Shown: in pieces, positions 36,490-44,609 of the stretch
Layout: every line of letters begins with the position of its first letter
How positions within the stretch are numbered: position 1 is the stretch's first letter
NCBI GenBank assembly: GCA_012839925.1
Contig: DUMJ01000053.1
Span: forward strand, 1 to 64,000
Length of the DNA: 64,000 nucleotides
Reading direction: 5' to 3'
DNA from: a bacterium
GTDB taxonomy: Bacteria; DUMJ01
The notes under the pieces: model-generated
Databases searched by the model: none
Told to the model about the DNA's origin: nothing
Seen by the model: only the letters and a program-made list of their open reading frames with translations
Program-made: the position numbers and the translations under genes

Positions 36490-38139
36490 GGGTCTGTTAA
36501 CCTTTCTATTTCTCTTCACCAGATTAATCTCATTAAAATCCTGAGCTATATTCATACAATGGTCACTTATTCTTTCAAGATCAGTTAATATATCAGTATA
36601 TATAACTCCTGCCATTGGAAGACAGATACCCTGTTTCATCCTTTCCAGATGGCTATTCTTAGACTCTTTAACCTTCTGGTCTATCTCTTCTTCTCTTTCA
36701 GATATAATCTCCAGATTTGAAATATCACTTTCCCTTATCATCTCAAATGAATCTTCCATATTTTCTAAGATTAACTCTTTCAATTCTTTAAGGTCACTCT
36801 TTGCATATTCCGTAAACTCGACTCTATCCGAGATCTTAAGTTCAATCTTTTCCATAATATTTGTTATATGGTCTGCTATCCTCTCCACATCGTCTACAGT
36901 TCTCAATATCGCATTTAACTCTCTTGCTTCATCTTCAGATAATGATGTGGCAGAAATCCTGGTAAGATACTTAATTAAAGAGGCTTTAATCTCATCTGTT
37001 ATATCCTCCATAGTCAGGATATCTTTATAATAATTGAGAGAATTCTTCTCAAGATCATCAAAAGCCATCATATACATTTCTTTAACAAGATCAGTCATTC
37101 TTACCAGCTCTTTTATAGCGCTTTCTAATGCGGTAGAAGGGGTGTTTAACAAAATTGGATTCAGTATAAGAGTAGACCTCTGAAAAACTCTCTCTTCTCC
37201 AGGTATTATCTTTCTTATAAGAGAAGCATACTGTCTGGTAAACCATATCCAGATAAAGGTCCAGATCACGTTAAAAAGAGTATGAGCATTTGCTACTTGT
37301 CTAGCCACATCATCGGCTGAAAGGGAAACCAGTCTAATAAAAGGATTTAAAAATGGAAATATTAGAATTACACCCAGAATATTAAAAAGGAGATGCGCTA
37401 GAGCTGTCCTCTTGGCTGAAAGGCTTGTACCAATACTGGCAAGGAGAGCGGTCACACATGTACCTATATTTGCCCCAAGAATAATTGGAATCGCCGAATT
37501 CAGTGGTATCGCTCCCTTAGATGCCAGGGCAACCACTGTGCTTGTTGTAACACTGCTGCTCTGTATGATAGCAGTCACCGCAGCTCCGGTTATAATTCCT
37601 AGGATAGGATTTTTACCCATATTAATCATGGCATTTGAGAATGGAGCCCAATTCCTGAGGGCTATAAGAGAGGAATCCATAAGATTTAAGCCCAGGAAAA
37701 GCATACCAAAACCAAACACAGCTTCACCTATATATTTTATATATTTTCTTTTCCCGGCAAATACAAGTAAAAATCCAAGCAGTAAAAAGTATGGTGCAAT
37801 GACTGTAAGCTTAAAGGCGACAAGCTGTGCAGTAATAGTAGTACCTATATTTGCGCCAAAGATGATACCAAGAGAGCCCTCCAGGGTGAGAAGCCCGGCA
37901 TTTACAAAGCCCACAACAAGCACTGTTACTGCACTGCTACTCTGGACTATCGATGTCACCACAACACCAATTAATAATCCTCTCCATGGGGAAGCGCTTA
38001 TTTTCTCAAATATAGACCTTAATCGAGAGCCAGCTGCCTTCTCTAGCCCAGAACTCATCTGGAATATTCCATAGAGGAACAGACTTAACCCACCTAATAG
38101 AAGCCCCAAATCTTCAGGAGTAAGAGGAAATTCTTCCAT
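36475..38139 (-). CDS. Na+/phosphate cotransporter family protein with C-terminal PhoU-like domain
   Basis: A 554-residue membrane protein of the NptA/PNaS (Na/Pi-cotransporter II) family. Two inverted QSS repeats are visible: VTSIVQSSSAVTVLVVGFVNAGLL (near residue 60) and VTAIIQSSSVTTSTVVALASKG (near 185), with GANIGTT and GANIGTC following. Residues 1-310 hold about nine membrane segments. Residues 340-545 form a PhoU-like helical domain (LNAILRTVDDVERIADHITNIMEK, ISDHCMNIAQDF). It imports phosphate driven by sodium. Own promoter at 38169-38197 and SD AAGGAG. Confidence 0.94.
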   Translation of the reverse strand: MEEFPLTPEDLGLLLGGLSLFLYGIFQMSSGLEKAAGSRLRSIFEKISASPWRGLLIGVVVTSIVQSSSAVTVLVVGFVNAGLLTLEGSLGIIFGANIGTTITAQLVAFKLTVIAPYFLLLGFLLVFAGKRKYIKYIGEAVFGFGMLFLGLNLMDSSLIALRNWAPFSNAMINMGKNPILGIITGAAVTAIIQSSSVTTSTVVALASKGAIPLNSAIPIILGANIGTCVTALLASIGTSLSAKRTALAHLLFNILGVILIFPFLNPFIRLVSLSADDVARQVANAHTLFNVIWTFIWIWFTRQYASLIRKIIPGEERVFQRSTLILNPILLNTPSTALESAIKELVRMTDLVKEMYMMAFDDLEKNSLNYYKDILTMEDITDEIKASLIKYLTRISATSLSEDEARELNAILRTVDDVERIADHITNIMEKIELKISDRVEFTEYAKSDLKELKELILENMEDSFEMIRESDISNLEIISEREEEIDQKVKESKNSHLERMKQGICLPMAGVIYTDILTDLERISDHCMNIAQDFNEINLVKRNRKVNRPLPRV

Positions 38140-38168
38140 ACCATCAGCTCCTTAGTTTATATTTTTGG

Positions 38169-38197
38169 TATATAAATACCAGAAATCTTAGTTTCAA
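38169..38197 (-). promoter_or_regulatory. sigma70-type promoter for the Na/Pi cotransporter gene
   Basis: Minus strand TTGAAA (38197-38192), 17-base spacer, TATATA (38174-38169), about 30 bases before the ATG at 38139. Confidence 0.55.
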
Positions 38198-38236
38198 TTC
38201 CAATATCTAGTAATATCTATCAGAGATTATATCATA

Positions 38237-38265
38237 TTGACACAGTCAATAAATAACTCTAAAAT
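38237..38265 (+). promoter_or_regulatory. consensus sigma70 promoter, near-leaderless transcript of the TGT-like gene
   Basis: TTGACA (38237-38242), 17-base spacer, TAAAAT (38260-38265). The expected start at about 38272 is only about 5 bases before the ATG at 38277, and no Shine-Dalgarno is present. Confidence 0.75.
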
Positions 38266-38276
38266 CTCTATTAAGA

Positions 38277-39359
38277 ATGGATACCATAGCCTTATCTAAT
38301 CGTTATATAGAATTACCTGCATTTTTACCAGATGCTACTGTTGGTGTTGTCAAATCATTAGACAGTCTGGACCTGTACAACACAGGGGTACAAGGTATTG
38401 TTGTAAATATACTGCACCTTATGAGAAATCCAGGAATAAGTGTTATAAAGGGAATCGGTGGATTACATAAGTTTATAAACTGGAATGGACTTATCCTTAC
38501 CGATTCTGGAGGGTTCCAGGTCTTTTCCATGATAAGAGAGAATTCCAGATATGGAACCGTAACTAAAGATGGTATTATCTTTAAGCCCTCATCCAGAGAA
38601 AAGATAGACCTTACTCCAGAAAAATGTATTCGGGCTCAATATTTTTGTAGTTCAGACATAATTATGAGTTTAGACTACTGTACTCATCCAGATGATTCGT
38701 ATCAGGTTAATAAAGAGTCCGTGGATAATACCATAAACTGGGCTGTTAAAAGTAAGGCTGAATATAAAAAACTTCTAGAAAAACATCCCAGAGAAGATAA
38801 ACCTTTAATTTTTGGAATAATACAGGGAGGTAAGGATAAAGAACTAAGGGAAAAATGTGCAGAGGCCCTTATAGAGATAGGATTCGACGGGTATGGATTT
38901 GGGGGGTGGCCTCTCGATAAAGAGGGAAATCTGCTTACAGATATCCTAGGTTATACCGCCGAGCTTATGCCTGACAACCTTACCAAATATGCTATGGGTA
39001 TAGGCAGACCGGAAAATATAGTTATATGCTCAAAACTTGGCTATGACCTCTTCGATTGCGTTGTCCCAACCAGAGAAGCAAGGCACGGAAGGCTCTACCT
39101 GTTTAATGGAGATAAGGTAGAAATAGACCTTGAGACGAGTAGTTTTTACAGTAATATCTTTATCAAAGAGGAGAGATATACCAGGGATGAGAGACCGATT
39201 TCAGAGTCCTGTAACTGTTATACCTGCAAAAATTACTCAAGGGCATATCTTCATCATCTCTTCAAATTGGAGGATTGCTTGAGTTTTAGATTGGCAACAA
39301 TACATAACATCTATTTTTATAATGAACTTATGCAATTACTCAAAGAGAAAAACAGATGA
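38277..39359 (+). CDS. divergent tRNA-guanine transglycosylase (TGT) family protein
   Basis: A 360-residue TIM-barrel base-exchange enzyme of the TGT superfamily. The catalytic pair is conserved: Asp76 (LTDSGGFQVFS) and Asp260 (FDCVVPTREARHGRLYLFNG). The zinc site is complete with canonical spacing (Cys312, Cys314, Cys317, His343; TIHN). The substrate motif differs: residues 206-214 are YGFGGWPLD where classical preQ1-specific bacterial TGT has an A-I-G-G-L-A-V-G-E type loop, and DYCT replaces DECT. About 15-20 N-terminal residues of usual TGT are missing, and no earlier start is possible because of a stop at 38250. It may be an ordinary queuosine enzyme or have a different base or RNA target. 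Coupled by ATGA to the rRNA methyltransferase. Confidence 0.85.
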   Translation: MDTIALSNRYIELPAFLPDATVGVVKSLDSLDLYNTGVQGIVVNILHLMRNPGISVIKGIGGLHKFINWNGLILTDSGGFQVFSMIRENSRYGTVTKDGIIFKPSSREKIDLTPEKCIRAQYFCSSDIIMSLDYCTHPDDSYQVNKESVDNTINWAVKSKAEYKKLLEKHPREDKPLIFGIIQGGKDKELREKCAEALIEIGFDGYGFGGWPLDKEGNLLTDILGYTAELMPDNLTKYAMGIGRPENIVICSKLGYDLFDCVVPTREARHGRLYLFNGDKVEIDLETSSFYSNIFIKEERYTRDERPISESCNCYTCKNYSRAYLHHLFKLEDCLSFRLATIHNIYFYNELMQLLKEKNR

Positions 39360-40159
39360 GTTTTAAAGAGCTAGAGGAAATAGTTGAAGATATACTTCTC
39401 TCCAGTAAATATAAGAACATAAATAAAAGAACAATCTCAGAGATAGCAAAGATAGAGTCTTGCAAATATAAAGGGAAAAAATCTCTGGTCAAGGCGATTA
39501 AGAATAAACTTCATCAGATATACGGAGCCTTTCTAACAGAAAGAGACATAGAAAAGATAAATAGACTTTTAGATGTACTGGAGACTGATAGTAGAACTCT
39601 GAAAGAAACATCAAAGAAGATTCTCCTGCTCCACTGTTCTACCAGAGAAAGGATAGAGTCTTACGAAACTTTATACAGAGAGATATTTTCCCTTACTGGT
39701 AGTCCTAAATCTATATTGGATTTAGCCTGTGGATTCAACCCTTATTCCATACCGTGGATGGACATCTGTGGACCAATAGAGTATTATGCATATGACATAG
39801 ACTCTCTACTGATAGAAAGTATAAATAGATTCCTGGGGATGATTAATTATCCTAAGCTGGCGATAGTTAAAGATATCATATTTGAAGATATAGAAGAATA
39901 TGGGGATGTATGTTTTATATTTAAATTTCTCCCAACAGCAGAAAGAGTAAAAAAGGGAGCTTCTATTGAGCTTTTAGAAAAGATAAAAAGTCAATTTATA
40001 ATTGTTTCATTCCCATTAAAAAGTATTGGCGGTAAAAGAAAAGGGATGCTGGAAAACTATAGCAAAATATTCGAACCAGTCTTCACACAAAGATATATTA
40101 TCATGAAGAGATTTATCCTAGAGGAAGAGGTCTTCTATATCTTAAGGAGAGGGAAATAG
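39356..40159 (+). CDS. Arm/Rmt (FmrO)-type 16S rRNA (guanine-N7) methyltransferase homologue
   Basis: A 267-residue SAM-dependent methyltransferase. The N-terminal helical domain (KELEEIVEDILLSSKYKNINKRTISEIAKIE, then KSLVKAIKNKLHQIYGAFL) and HCSTRERIESYETLYREIF (residues 93-111) are hallmarks of the aminoglycoside-resistance family that makes m7G1405 in 16S rRNA (ArmA, RmtA-H, FmrO, Sgm). The SAM motif LDLACGFNPYSIPWM is at 121-135 and YYAYDID at 143-149. It lies between a TGT-like gene (4-base overlap) and rsmI (2-base gap), in housekeeping context with no drug-resistance or mobile genes. It could be an intrinsic ribosome methylase. The exact target base is inferred from the family. Confidence 0.87.
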   Translation: MSFKELEEIVEDILLSSKYKNINKRTISEIAKIESCKYKGKKSLVKAIKNKLHQIYGAFLTERDIEKINRLLDVLETDSRTLKETSKKILLLHCSTRERIESYETLYREIFSLTGSPKSILDLACGFNPYSIPWMDICGPIEYYAYDIDSLLIESINRFLGMINYPKLAIVKDIIFEDIEEYGDVCFIFKFLPTAERVKKGASIELLEKIKSQFIIVSFPLKSIGGKRKGMLENYSKIFEPVFTQRYIIMKRFILEEEVFYILRRGK

Positions 40160-40161
40160 TA

Positions 40162-41019
40162 GTGGGGAAATTGTACGTAGTAGCGACACCTATAGGAAAC
40201 CTAAAGGATATAACCTGCAGGGCTATAGAAGTCCTTAATGATTGTGATTTAATCGCTGCTGAAGACACAAGACACGCATCTATTCTGCTGAAACACTACA
40301 ACATAAAAACCAGATTAGTCTCTTATCACAAATATAACGAGGAAGAGATATCTAGGATGCTTATCAGCTATATGTCGGAGAAAGATATGGATATAGCCCT
40401 TATATCCAATGCTGGAACCCCCTGCATCTCAGATCCTGGGTACAGGGTTGTCAGTGAGGCAAGGAGAAGAGGACTTGAGGTTATTCCCATCCCTGGTCCA
40501 TCTGCAGTTATGGCTGCTCTCTCTGTATCCGGGGTTCCGATCAATCACTTCTTATTCCTGGGATTTCTTCCTAAGAAAGAGTCTCAAAGAGAACAGATTA
40601 TAAGGGACATAAAAAGGATACAGATAGAAACAGTCGTCATATACGAATCTCCAAAAAGAATCATATCTCTGGCAGAACTACTGGCAAGAGAGATGCCGTC
40701 CTCTAATGTATGTTTCTTTTGTGAACTTACCAAAATGTTTGAAAGAGCGTTTACAGGGAGGATAGAAGATGTCCTGGAAAGATTAAAAAATGACCCAAAG
40801 GCTAAATTGGGAGAGTATACAGTAATAATCCACTATAGAAGTGAGGAAATGGTGGAAAACACTGAGATAACCCCAGAGGCACTACTTATAGATACGATGC
40901 TTAAAGAAAAAACAACTCTAAAGGAAGCAGTAGAGATAGTATCCAAGAAGTTTAACCTTCCCAAAAACTATGTATACAAGAAGGCTTTAGAGCTAAAAGA
41001 ATATATCAGTGAGATATAA
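40162..41019 (+). CDS. rsmI: 16S rRNA (cytidine-1402-2'-O)-methyltransferase RsmI
   Basis: A 285-residue tetrapyrrole-methylase-fold enzyme that methylates the ribose of C1402 in the decoding centre. Family motifs are LYVVATPIGNLKDIT, DLIAAEDTRHASILLKHYNI, ALISNAGTPCISDPGYRVV, IPGPSAVMAALSVSGVP and FLFLGFLPKK. The start is a GTG at 40162, with AAGGAGAGGG about 10 bases upstream. It directly follows the Arm/Rmt-type gene, whose family target G1405 is three bases from C1402. Confidence 0.96.
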   Translation: MGKLYVVATPIGNLKDITCRAIEVLNDCDLIAAEDTRHASILLKHYNIKTRLVSYHKYNEEEISRMLISYMSEKDMDIALISNAGTPCISDPGYRVVSEARRRGLEVIPIPGPSAVMAALSVSGVPINHFLFLGFLPKKESQREQIIRDIKRIQIETVVIYESPKRIISLAELLAREMPSSNVCFFCELTKMFERAFTGRIEDVLERLKNDPKAKLGEYTVIIHYRSEEMVENTEITPEALLIDTMLKEKTTLKEAVEIVSKKFNLPKNYVYKKALELKEYISEI

Positions 41020-41043
41020 AGTGGTTTACATTTAGATAGAAGA

Positions 41044-41049
41044 TATAAT
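41044..41049 (+). promoter_or_regulatory. possible -10 box for alr
   Basis: TATAAT at 41044-41049 in the 41-base gap between rsmI and alr. The -35 is weak (TGGTTT at 41022-41027). A start near 41056 would leave only about 5 bases before the alr ATG, which has no Shine-Dalgarno. Confidence 0.4.
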
Positions 41050-41060
41050 ATACTATCTAT

Positions 41061-42161
41061 ATGGAAGCAAATATACTTGAAATAGACATCTCTAATCTCA
41101 AATCTAATATAGAGGTAATAAAGGGGTTTATAGGTCCCTATGTTAAATTCCTTGCTGTTGTAAAGGCTGACGCCTATGGACATGGAATTAAGCTGGTATC
41201 CAGGTATCTGGACAATGTGGACAGATTTGGGGTAGCTAATGTAGAAGAGGCTATAAAGCTAAGAGAAAATGGTATTTCAAAGCCAATTCTTATTATGGGA
41301 GATATCTTCCCCTCAGATATAAAGGATATCCTCTACTACAATATAACCCCTTCAGTCTCCAGCATCGAGATCGCGAAACTCATATCAAAGAAGGGTCTGG
41401 AGGAAAACAGAAAGGTCCCCATTCATATTAAGGTAGATACAGGGATGGGGAGATTTGGCTTCTTAGTAGAGGAGCTCTTAATGTCCATAGATAAGATACT
41501 GGAGTTACCAAATCTGGAGTTAGAAGGGATATTTAGCCATTTCAGCGCTGCAGGAGTAGATAAAAATTATGTAGACCTGCAGTTTAGACGGTTCATAGAG
41601 TTAATTTCAGTTTTAGAGAGGAGAAGAATTTTCTTCTCTCTAAAACATATAGCTAACAGTCCGGCTACCCTGATTCATCCCTACACTACAATGGATATGG
41701 TCAGGATTGGACTAGCTATGTACGGTATAAATCCGACAAAATCACAGCTTCCAGTCGAACTATCACCGGTAATGAGCTTAAAATCCAGGGTCTTAACGAT
41801 AAGGAATATACCAGAAGATTGGTCGATAAGTTATGACAGGACATTCATATCTTCAAAAGAGATGAGAACCGGCATAATACCTGTAGGTTATGGGGATGGA
41901 GTACCTTTCCAGCTGTCAAATAATGGTTATGTGCTTGTCAGGGGGAAAAGAGCTCCGATTATAGGTCGTATCTGTATGGATTATATGATCATAGACCTGA
42001 CAGATATACCCGAGGTAAATGTTGAAGACGAAGTGGTAATAATAGGAAAACAGGGAGAAGAATCGATATCGGTTAATGAGATAGCGGAAAGATGCAGGGT
42101 TATTCCGTACACAATAGTTACGAATCTAAAGGGGAGACTGAAGAGAGAGATAAGTTTGTAA
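41061..42161 (+). CDS. alr: alanine racemase
   Basis: A 366-residue PLP-dependent enzyme that makes D-alanine for peptidoglycan. The PLP lysine is in FLAVVKADAYGHGIKLVSRYL (Lys35 region). KVDTGMGRFGF, the Tyr-containing catalytic stretch RTGIIPVGYGDGVPFQLSN and GRICMDYMIIDLT are present. The start fits the family N-terminus (LEIDISNLKSNIEVIK), although it has no SD. With murI and the amidase downstream, the plus strand carries a cell-wall group. Confidence 0.96.
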   Translation: MEANILEIDISNLKSNIEVIKGFIGPYVKFLAVVKADAYGHGIKLVSRYLDNVDRFGVANVEEAIKLRENGISKPILIMGDIFPSDIKDILYYNITPSVSSIEIAKLISKKGLEENRKVPIHIKVDTGMGRFGFLVEELLMSIDKILELPNLELEGIFSHFSAAGVDKNYVDLQFRRFIELISVLERRRIFFSLKHIANSPATLIHPYTTMDMVRIGLAMYGINPTKSQLPVELSPVMSLKSRVLTIRNIPEDWSISYDRTFISSKEMRTGIIPVGYGDGVPFQLSNNGYVLVRGKRAPIIGRICMDYMIIDLTDIPEVNVEDEVVIIGKQGEESISVNEIAERCRVIPYTIVTNLKGRLKREISL

Positions 42162-42203
42162 TTCTTCAGAGAGCGCTGAGGAGTAATAAATTCTTGAAGT
42201 TTA

Positions 42204-42212
42204 TGGTATAAT
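42204..42212 (+). promoter_or_regulatory. extended -10 promoter for rpmE-smpB-ssrA
   Basis: TGGTATAAT (42204-42212) is an extended -10 element. The -35 region is weak. It lies 38 bases before the rpmE ATG, which has SD GGAGGAAAG. Confidence 0.5.
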
Positions 42213-42249
42213 ATCTATAGAACAATGCTTTTATTCTTAAGGAGGAAAG

Positions 42250-42459
42250 ATGAAGAAAGATATACACCCAACATATTACACTGATGCTAAAGTGGTATGT
42301 GCCTGTGGCAATACTTTTACGACAGGGTCTACGAAGAAGGAGCTGAGAGTAGAATCCTGTTCTAAGTGTCATCCTTTGTTTACAGGGCAGCAAAAGATAG
42401 TGGATTCTGAGGGTAGAGTAGAGAAATTCAGAAGAAGATACAATCTGGGAGAGAAGTAG
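42250..42459 (+). CDS. rpmE: 50S ribosomal protein L31 (zinc-binding form)
   Basis: A 69-residue protein with the L31 N-terminus [23 protein letters not shown]. Zinc ligands are present as CAC and CSKC (residues 17, 19 and 37, 40), so this is the C+ (zinc-containing) form. [24 protein letters not shown] is typical. It is 5 bases before smpB; rpmE, smpB and ssrA probably share a promoter. Confidence 0.97.
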   Translation: MKKDIHPTYYTDAKVVCACGNTFTTGSTKKELRVESCSKCHPLFTGQQKIVDSEGRVEKFRRRYNLGEK

Positions 42460-42464
42460 CAGGC

Positions 42465-42929
42465 TTGGAGGAAGGAGAAAGAGTAGTAACAGTTAACAGG
42501 AAAGCCTATCACGATTACGATATAGAAGAGACTCTGGAAGCAGGAATAGTGTTATCAGGTACTGAAGTGAAGAGTCTCAGAAGAGGAAGCTGTAATTTAC
42601 GTGATAGCTTTGTACAGATAAAAGATGGAGAAGCCTGGATAATAAATATGCATATCGCTCCATATAAAGAAGGGGGCAGATATAATCTCGATCCAGATAG
42701 AACAAGGAAGCTTCTCTTACATAGAGAAGAGATAGAGTATCTGGCTAGTAAAAGCCAGATCAGAGGATATTCAATTATACCGTTAAAGGTTTATTTTAAA
42801 AGAGGCAGAGCTAAATTAGAGTTAGCCCTTGCAAAGGGCAGGAAATTAGTAGATAAGAAGAGAGTCCTTATAGAAAGAGATAAAATAAGAGAACTGGAAA
42901 GGACGTTAAAAGAGTATACGGGGGCGTAA
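42465..42929 (+). CDS. smpB: SsrA-binding protein SmpB
   Basis: A 154-residue partner of tmRNA in trans-translation. Family motifs are NRKAYHDYDIEETLEAGIVLSGTEVKSLRRG, NLRDSFVQI and KRVLIERDKIRELERTLKE. The start is set at TTG 42465 because no ATG or GTG lies between it and the conserved NRKA. The SD there is modest (GGGAGAGAAG). The last four codons and the stop lie inside the first 10 bases of the tmRNA gene, a very tight overlap. Confidence 0.94.
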   Translation: MEEGERVVTVNRKAYHDYDIEETLEAGIVLSGTEVKSLRRGSCNLRDSFVQIKDGEAWIINMHIAPYKEGGRYNLDPDRTRKLLLHREEIEYLASKSQIRGYSIIPLKVYFKRGRAKLELALAKGRKLVDKKRVLIERDKIRELERTLKEYTGA

Positions 42930-43273
42930 GGATTCGACGGGGATAGAGAGGTCGAAAGGAGCAGGACGAGTCACCGTAGGCTCGTAAAAATGCGGTAAAG
43001 AAATAACTGCTGACAATCAGTTAGCGTTAGCTGCCTAATTAGATAGGCAGCCGCCGTTCCTGTCTTAGCCTGTGAGACAGGAAACGGTGTGACAATAGCA
43101 GGCTAAGCCCTTCTTCTGATGCTCACAGGTGGAAGGGTGATTTAAAGTGAGCTTACCTCTATAGCCTTGCTTCTGGGGCACTATAGGGGGACATATAAAA
43201 CAGAAGCTAATCCTGTAGGAGCCTTTTGGTTTCTCATCTCCGGACGCGGGTTCGATTCCCGCCGCCTCCACCA
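42920..43273 (+). ncRNA. ssrA: transfer-messenger RNA (tmRNA)
   Basis: A 354-base tmRNA. The 5' GGGGGCG (42920-42926) pairs with CGCCTCC (43263-43269), followed by A and encoded CCA (43270-43273). The T arm GCGGG-TTCGATT-CCCGC and the 5' stretch GGATTCGACGGGG are typical. The resume codon is GCT 43009 and the tag reads ADNQLALAA then TAA (43036-43038), nine residues ending in the ALAA degron. Several pseudoknot stems follow (for example GGCTAAGCCC and CAGGAAACGG areas). smpB overlaps its 5' end and the amidase gene starts 8 bases after its CCA. Confidence 0.97.
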
Positions 43274-43280
43274 TTTATAT

Positions 43281-44609
43281 ATGGAAAAGAAGGCAAAACT
43301 ATATCTCCATGTTATTTTTATCTTTATCTTTCTATTTACAGTTTCTCCCGTATATGGGGAAGAAACTGTAGGAAATGAGCTTGAGCAAAACCCAAATGAA
43401 GATAGCACTTCATATTTAAATAATATAAACTTTGCCAGTTCTGAAGATGGTGATATATTTACTATCGATATCACCGGAGATTTTAAGTTTGATTATTCTT
43501 ACCTACAGAATCCTTACAGATTCTTTATAGACCTTTATCCTGTTAAAAGTAACCTCAACGAAACAGAATTACCAGTAAATATCGATGGTATAGAAAAAAT
43601 AAGGATAGCAAAACAGGATGAAGATAAGGTAAGGGTTGTCTTTGACCTTAAAGGTCCTCTGAGATACAAGGATATAAAGAGAGGAGATTCTGGTTTAATA
43701 ATAACCTTTCCTCCCCGTATAAAAGAGATATCTCTAAAAGATGAGGAAGGCGGTATAATTCTTACCATATCTTCAACTTATACAGGCTACCTGAATCCTG
43801 ATGTGTTCTATCTGACCAATCCTGACAGAATAGTGATAGATATCCCGAATACAACTCTTATGTACGACAACTACATTATGAATAACAACACCTTATCAGA
43901 GGTAAAAATAAGTCAGTACAGTATATATCCACCTTCAGTCAGGATAGTCGTAAAAGACGAGTACAAAAAAAGTTACACTATAGAAGGCTCAAAAGAGCCG
44001 GGGACAATTAGGCTCTATATCAATCGACCACTGACAATCTCAAGCTCTAAACCTGTTATCATATTAGATGCTGGTCACGGAGGTAACGATCCAGGGGCTA
44101 TAGGTCCAAGCAGTTTAAAAGAAAAGGATGTTACTCTTGATATAGTATTGTATATGAAGGGATTACTGGAATCTAGTGGCTATACAGTTATTTTAACCAG
44201 GGATGGCGATTATAATGTATCACAGAATTCTAAAGATACCAGAGATGAGCTGAATACAAGAGTTATTTTTATAAACAACAATAAATCTGCCATACTGGTA
44301 AGCGTACACTGTAATTCAGCAAATTCGCCAGTCCCCGGTGGGATAGAGGTATACTACTATAGAGATGAGGATAAGAAGCTTGCAGAGTTTGTATGTAACT
44401 CACTGGTTGAAACTACAGAGAAATATAATAGAGGGGTGAAGAAGGCAGACTTCTTTCTGTTAAAAAACACGACTGTCCCAGCTATTCTGGTGGAGGCTCT
44501 ATTTATATCAAATCCTGTGGAAGAAAAATTACTCATGGACCCTCTATTCAGAAGGAAGATAGCCGGTGCTATAGTAACTGGAATATCAAGATATCTGGAG
44601 AATAGATAA
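43281..44609 (+). CDS. N-acetylmuramoyl-L-alanine amidase with AMIN domain
   Basis: A 442-residue secreted cell-wall hydrolase. Signal peptide MEKKAKLYLHVIFIFIFLFTVSPVYG (cleavage near 26). One or two AMIN domains lie at residues 50-240 (YRFFIDLYPVKSN...IRIAKQDEDKVRVVFDLKG; NPDRIVIDIPN), then Amidase_3 from about 255: VIILDAGHGGNDPGAIG with zinc ligands, ILVSVHCNSANSP and the catalytic Glu in AILVEALFISNP. ATG 43281 is chosen because the signal peptide starts there; the frame is open upstream only because it runs through tmRNA. No SD exists, since only seven bases separate it from the tmRNA CCA. Confidence 0.93.
   Translation: MEKKAKLYLHVIFIFIFLFTVSPVYGEETVGNELEQNPNEDSTSYLNNINFASSEDGDIFTIDITGDFKFDYSYLQNPYRFFIDLYPVKSNLNETELPVNIDGIEKIRIAKQDEDKVRVVFDLKGPLRYKDIKRGDSGLIITFPPRIKEISLKDEEGGIILTISSTYTGYLNPDVFYLTNPDRIVIDIPNTTLMYDNYIMNNNTLSEVKISQYSIYPPSVRIVVKDEYKKSYTIEGSKEPGTIRLYINRPLTISSSKPVIILDAGHGGNDPGAIGPSSLKEKDVTLDIVLYMKGLLESSGYTVILTRDGDYNVSQNSKDTRDELNTRVIFINNNKSAILVSVHCNSANSPVPGGIEVYYYRDEDKKLAEFVCNSLVETTEKYNRGVKKADFFLLKNTTVPAILVEALFISNPVEEKLLMDPLFRRKIAGAIVTGISRYLENR

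Noticed and set aside
37412..38074. 220-residue plus-strand open frame
   Set aside because: Shadow of the Na/Pi cotransporter on the opposite strand; repetitive Ile/Pro/Thr pattern with no domain.
39356..40159. Recently acquired aminoglycoside-resistance gene
   Set aside because: There are no mobile elements, other resistance genes or compositional break; the gene is coupled on both sides to RNA-modification genes.
43167..43280. N-terminal extension of the amidase into tmRNA
   Set aside because: The 38 extra residues are encoded by the tmRNA 3' part; the signal peptide starts at 43281.
43065..43474. Minus-strand frames resembling annotated small proteins (for example VEAAGIEPASGDEKPKG)
   Set aside because: These are the well-known spurious translations of the tmRNA/tRNA T arm on the opposite strand.
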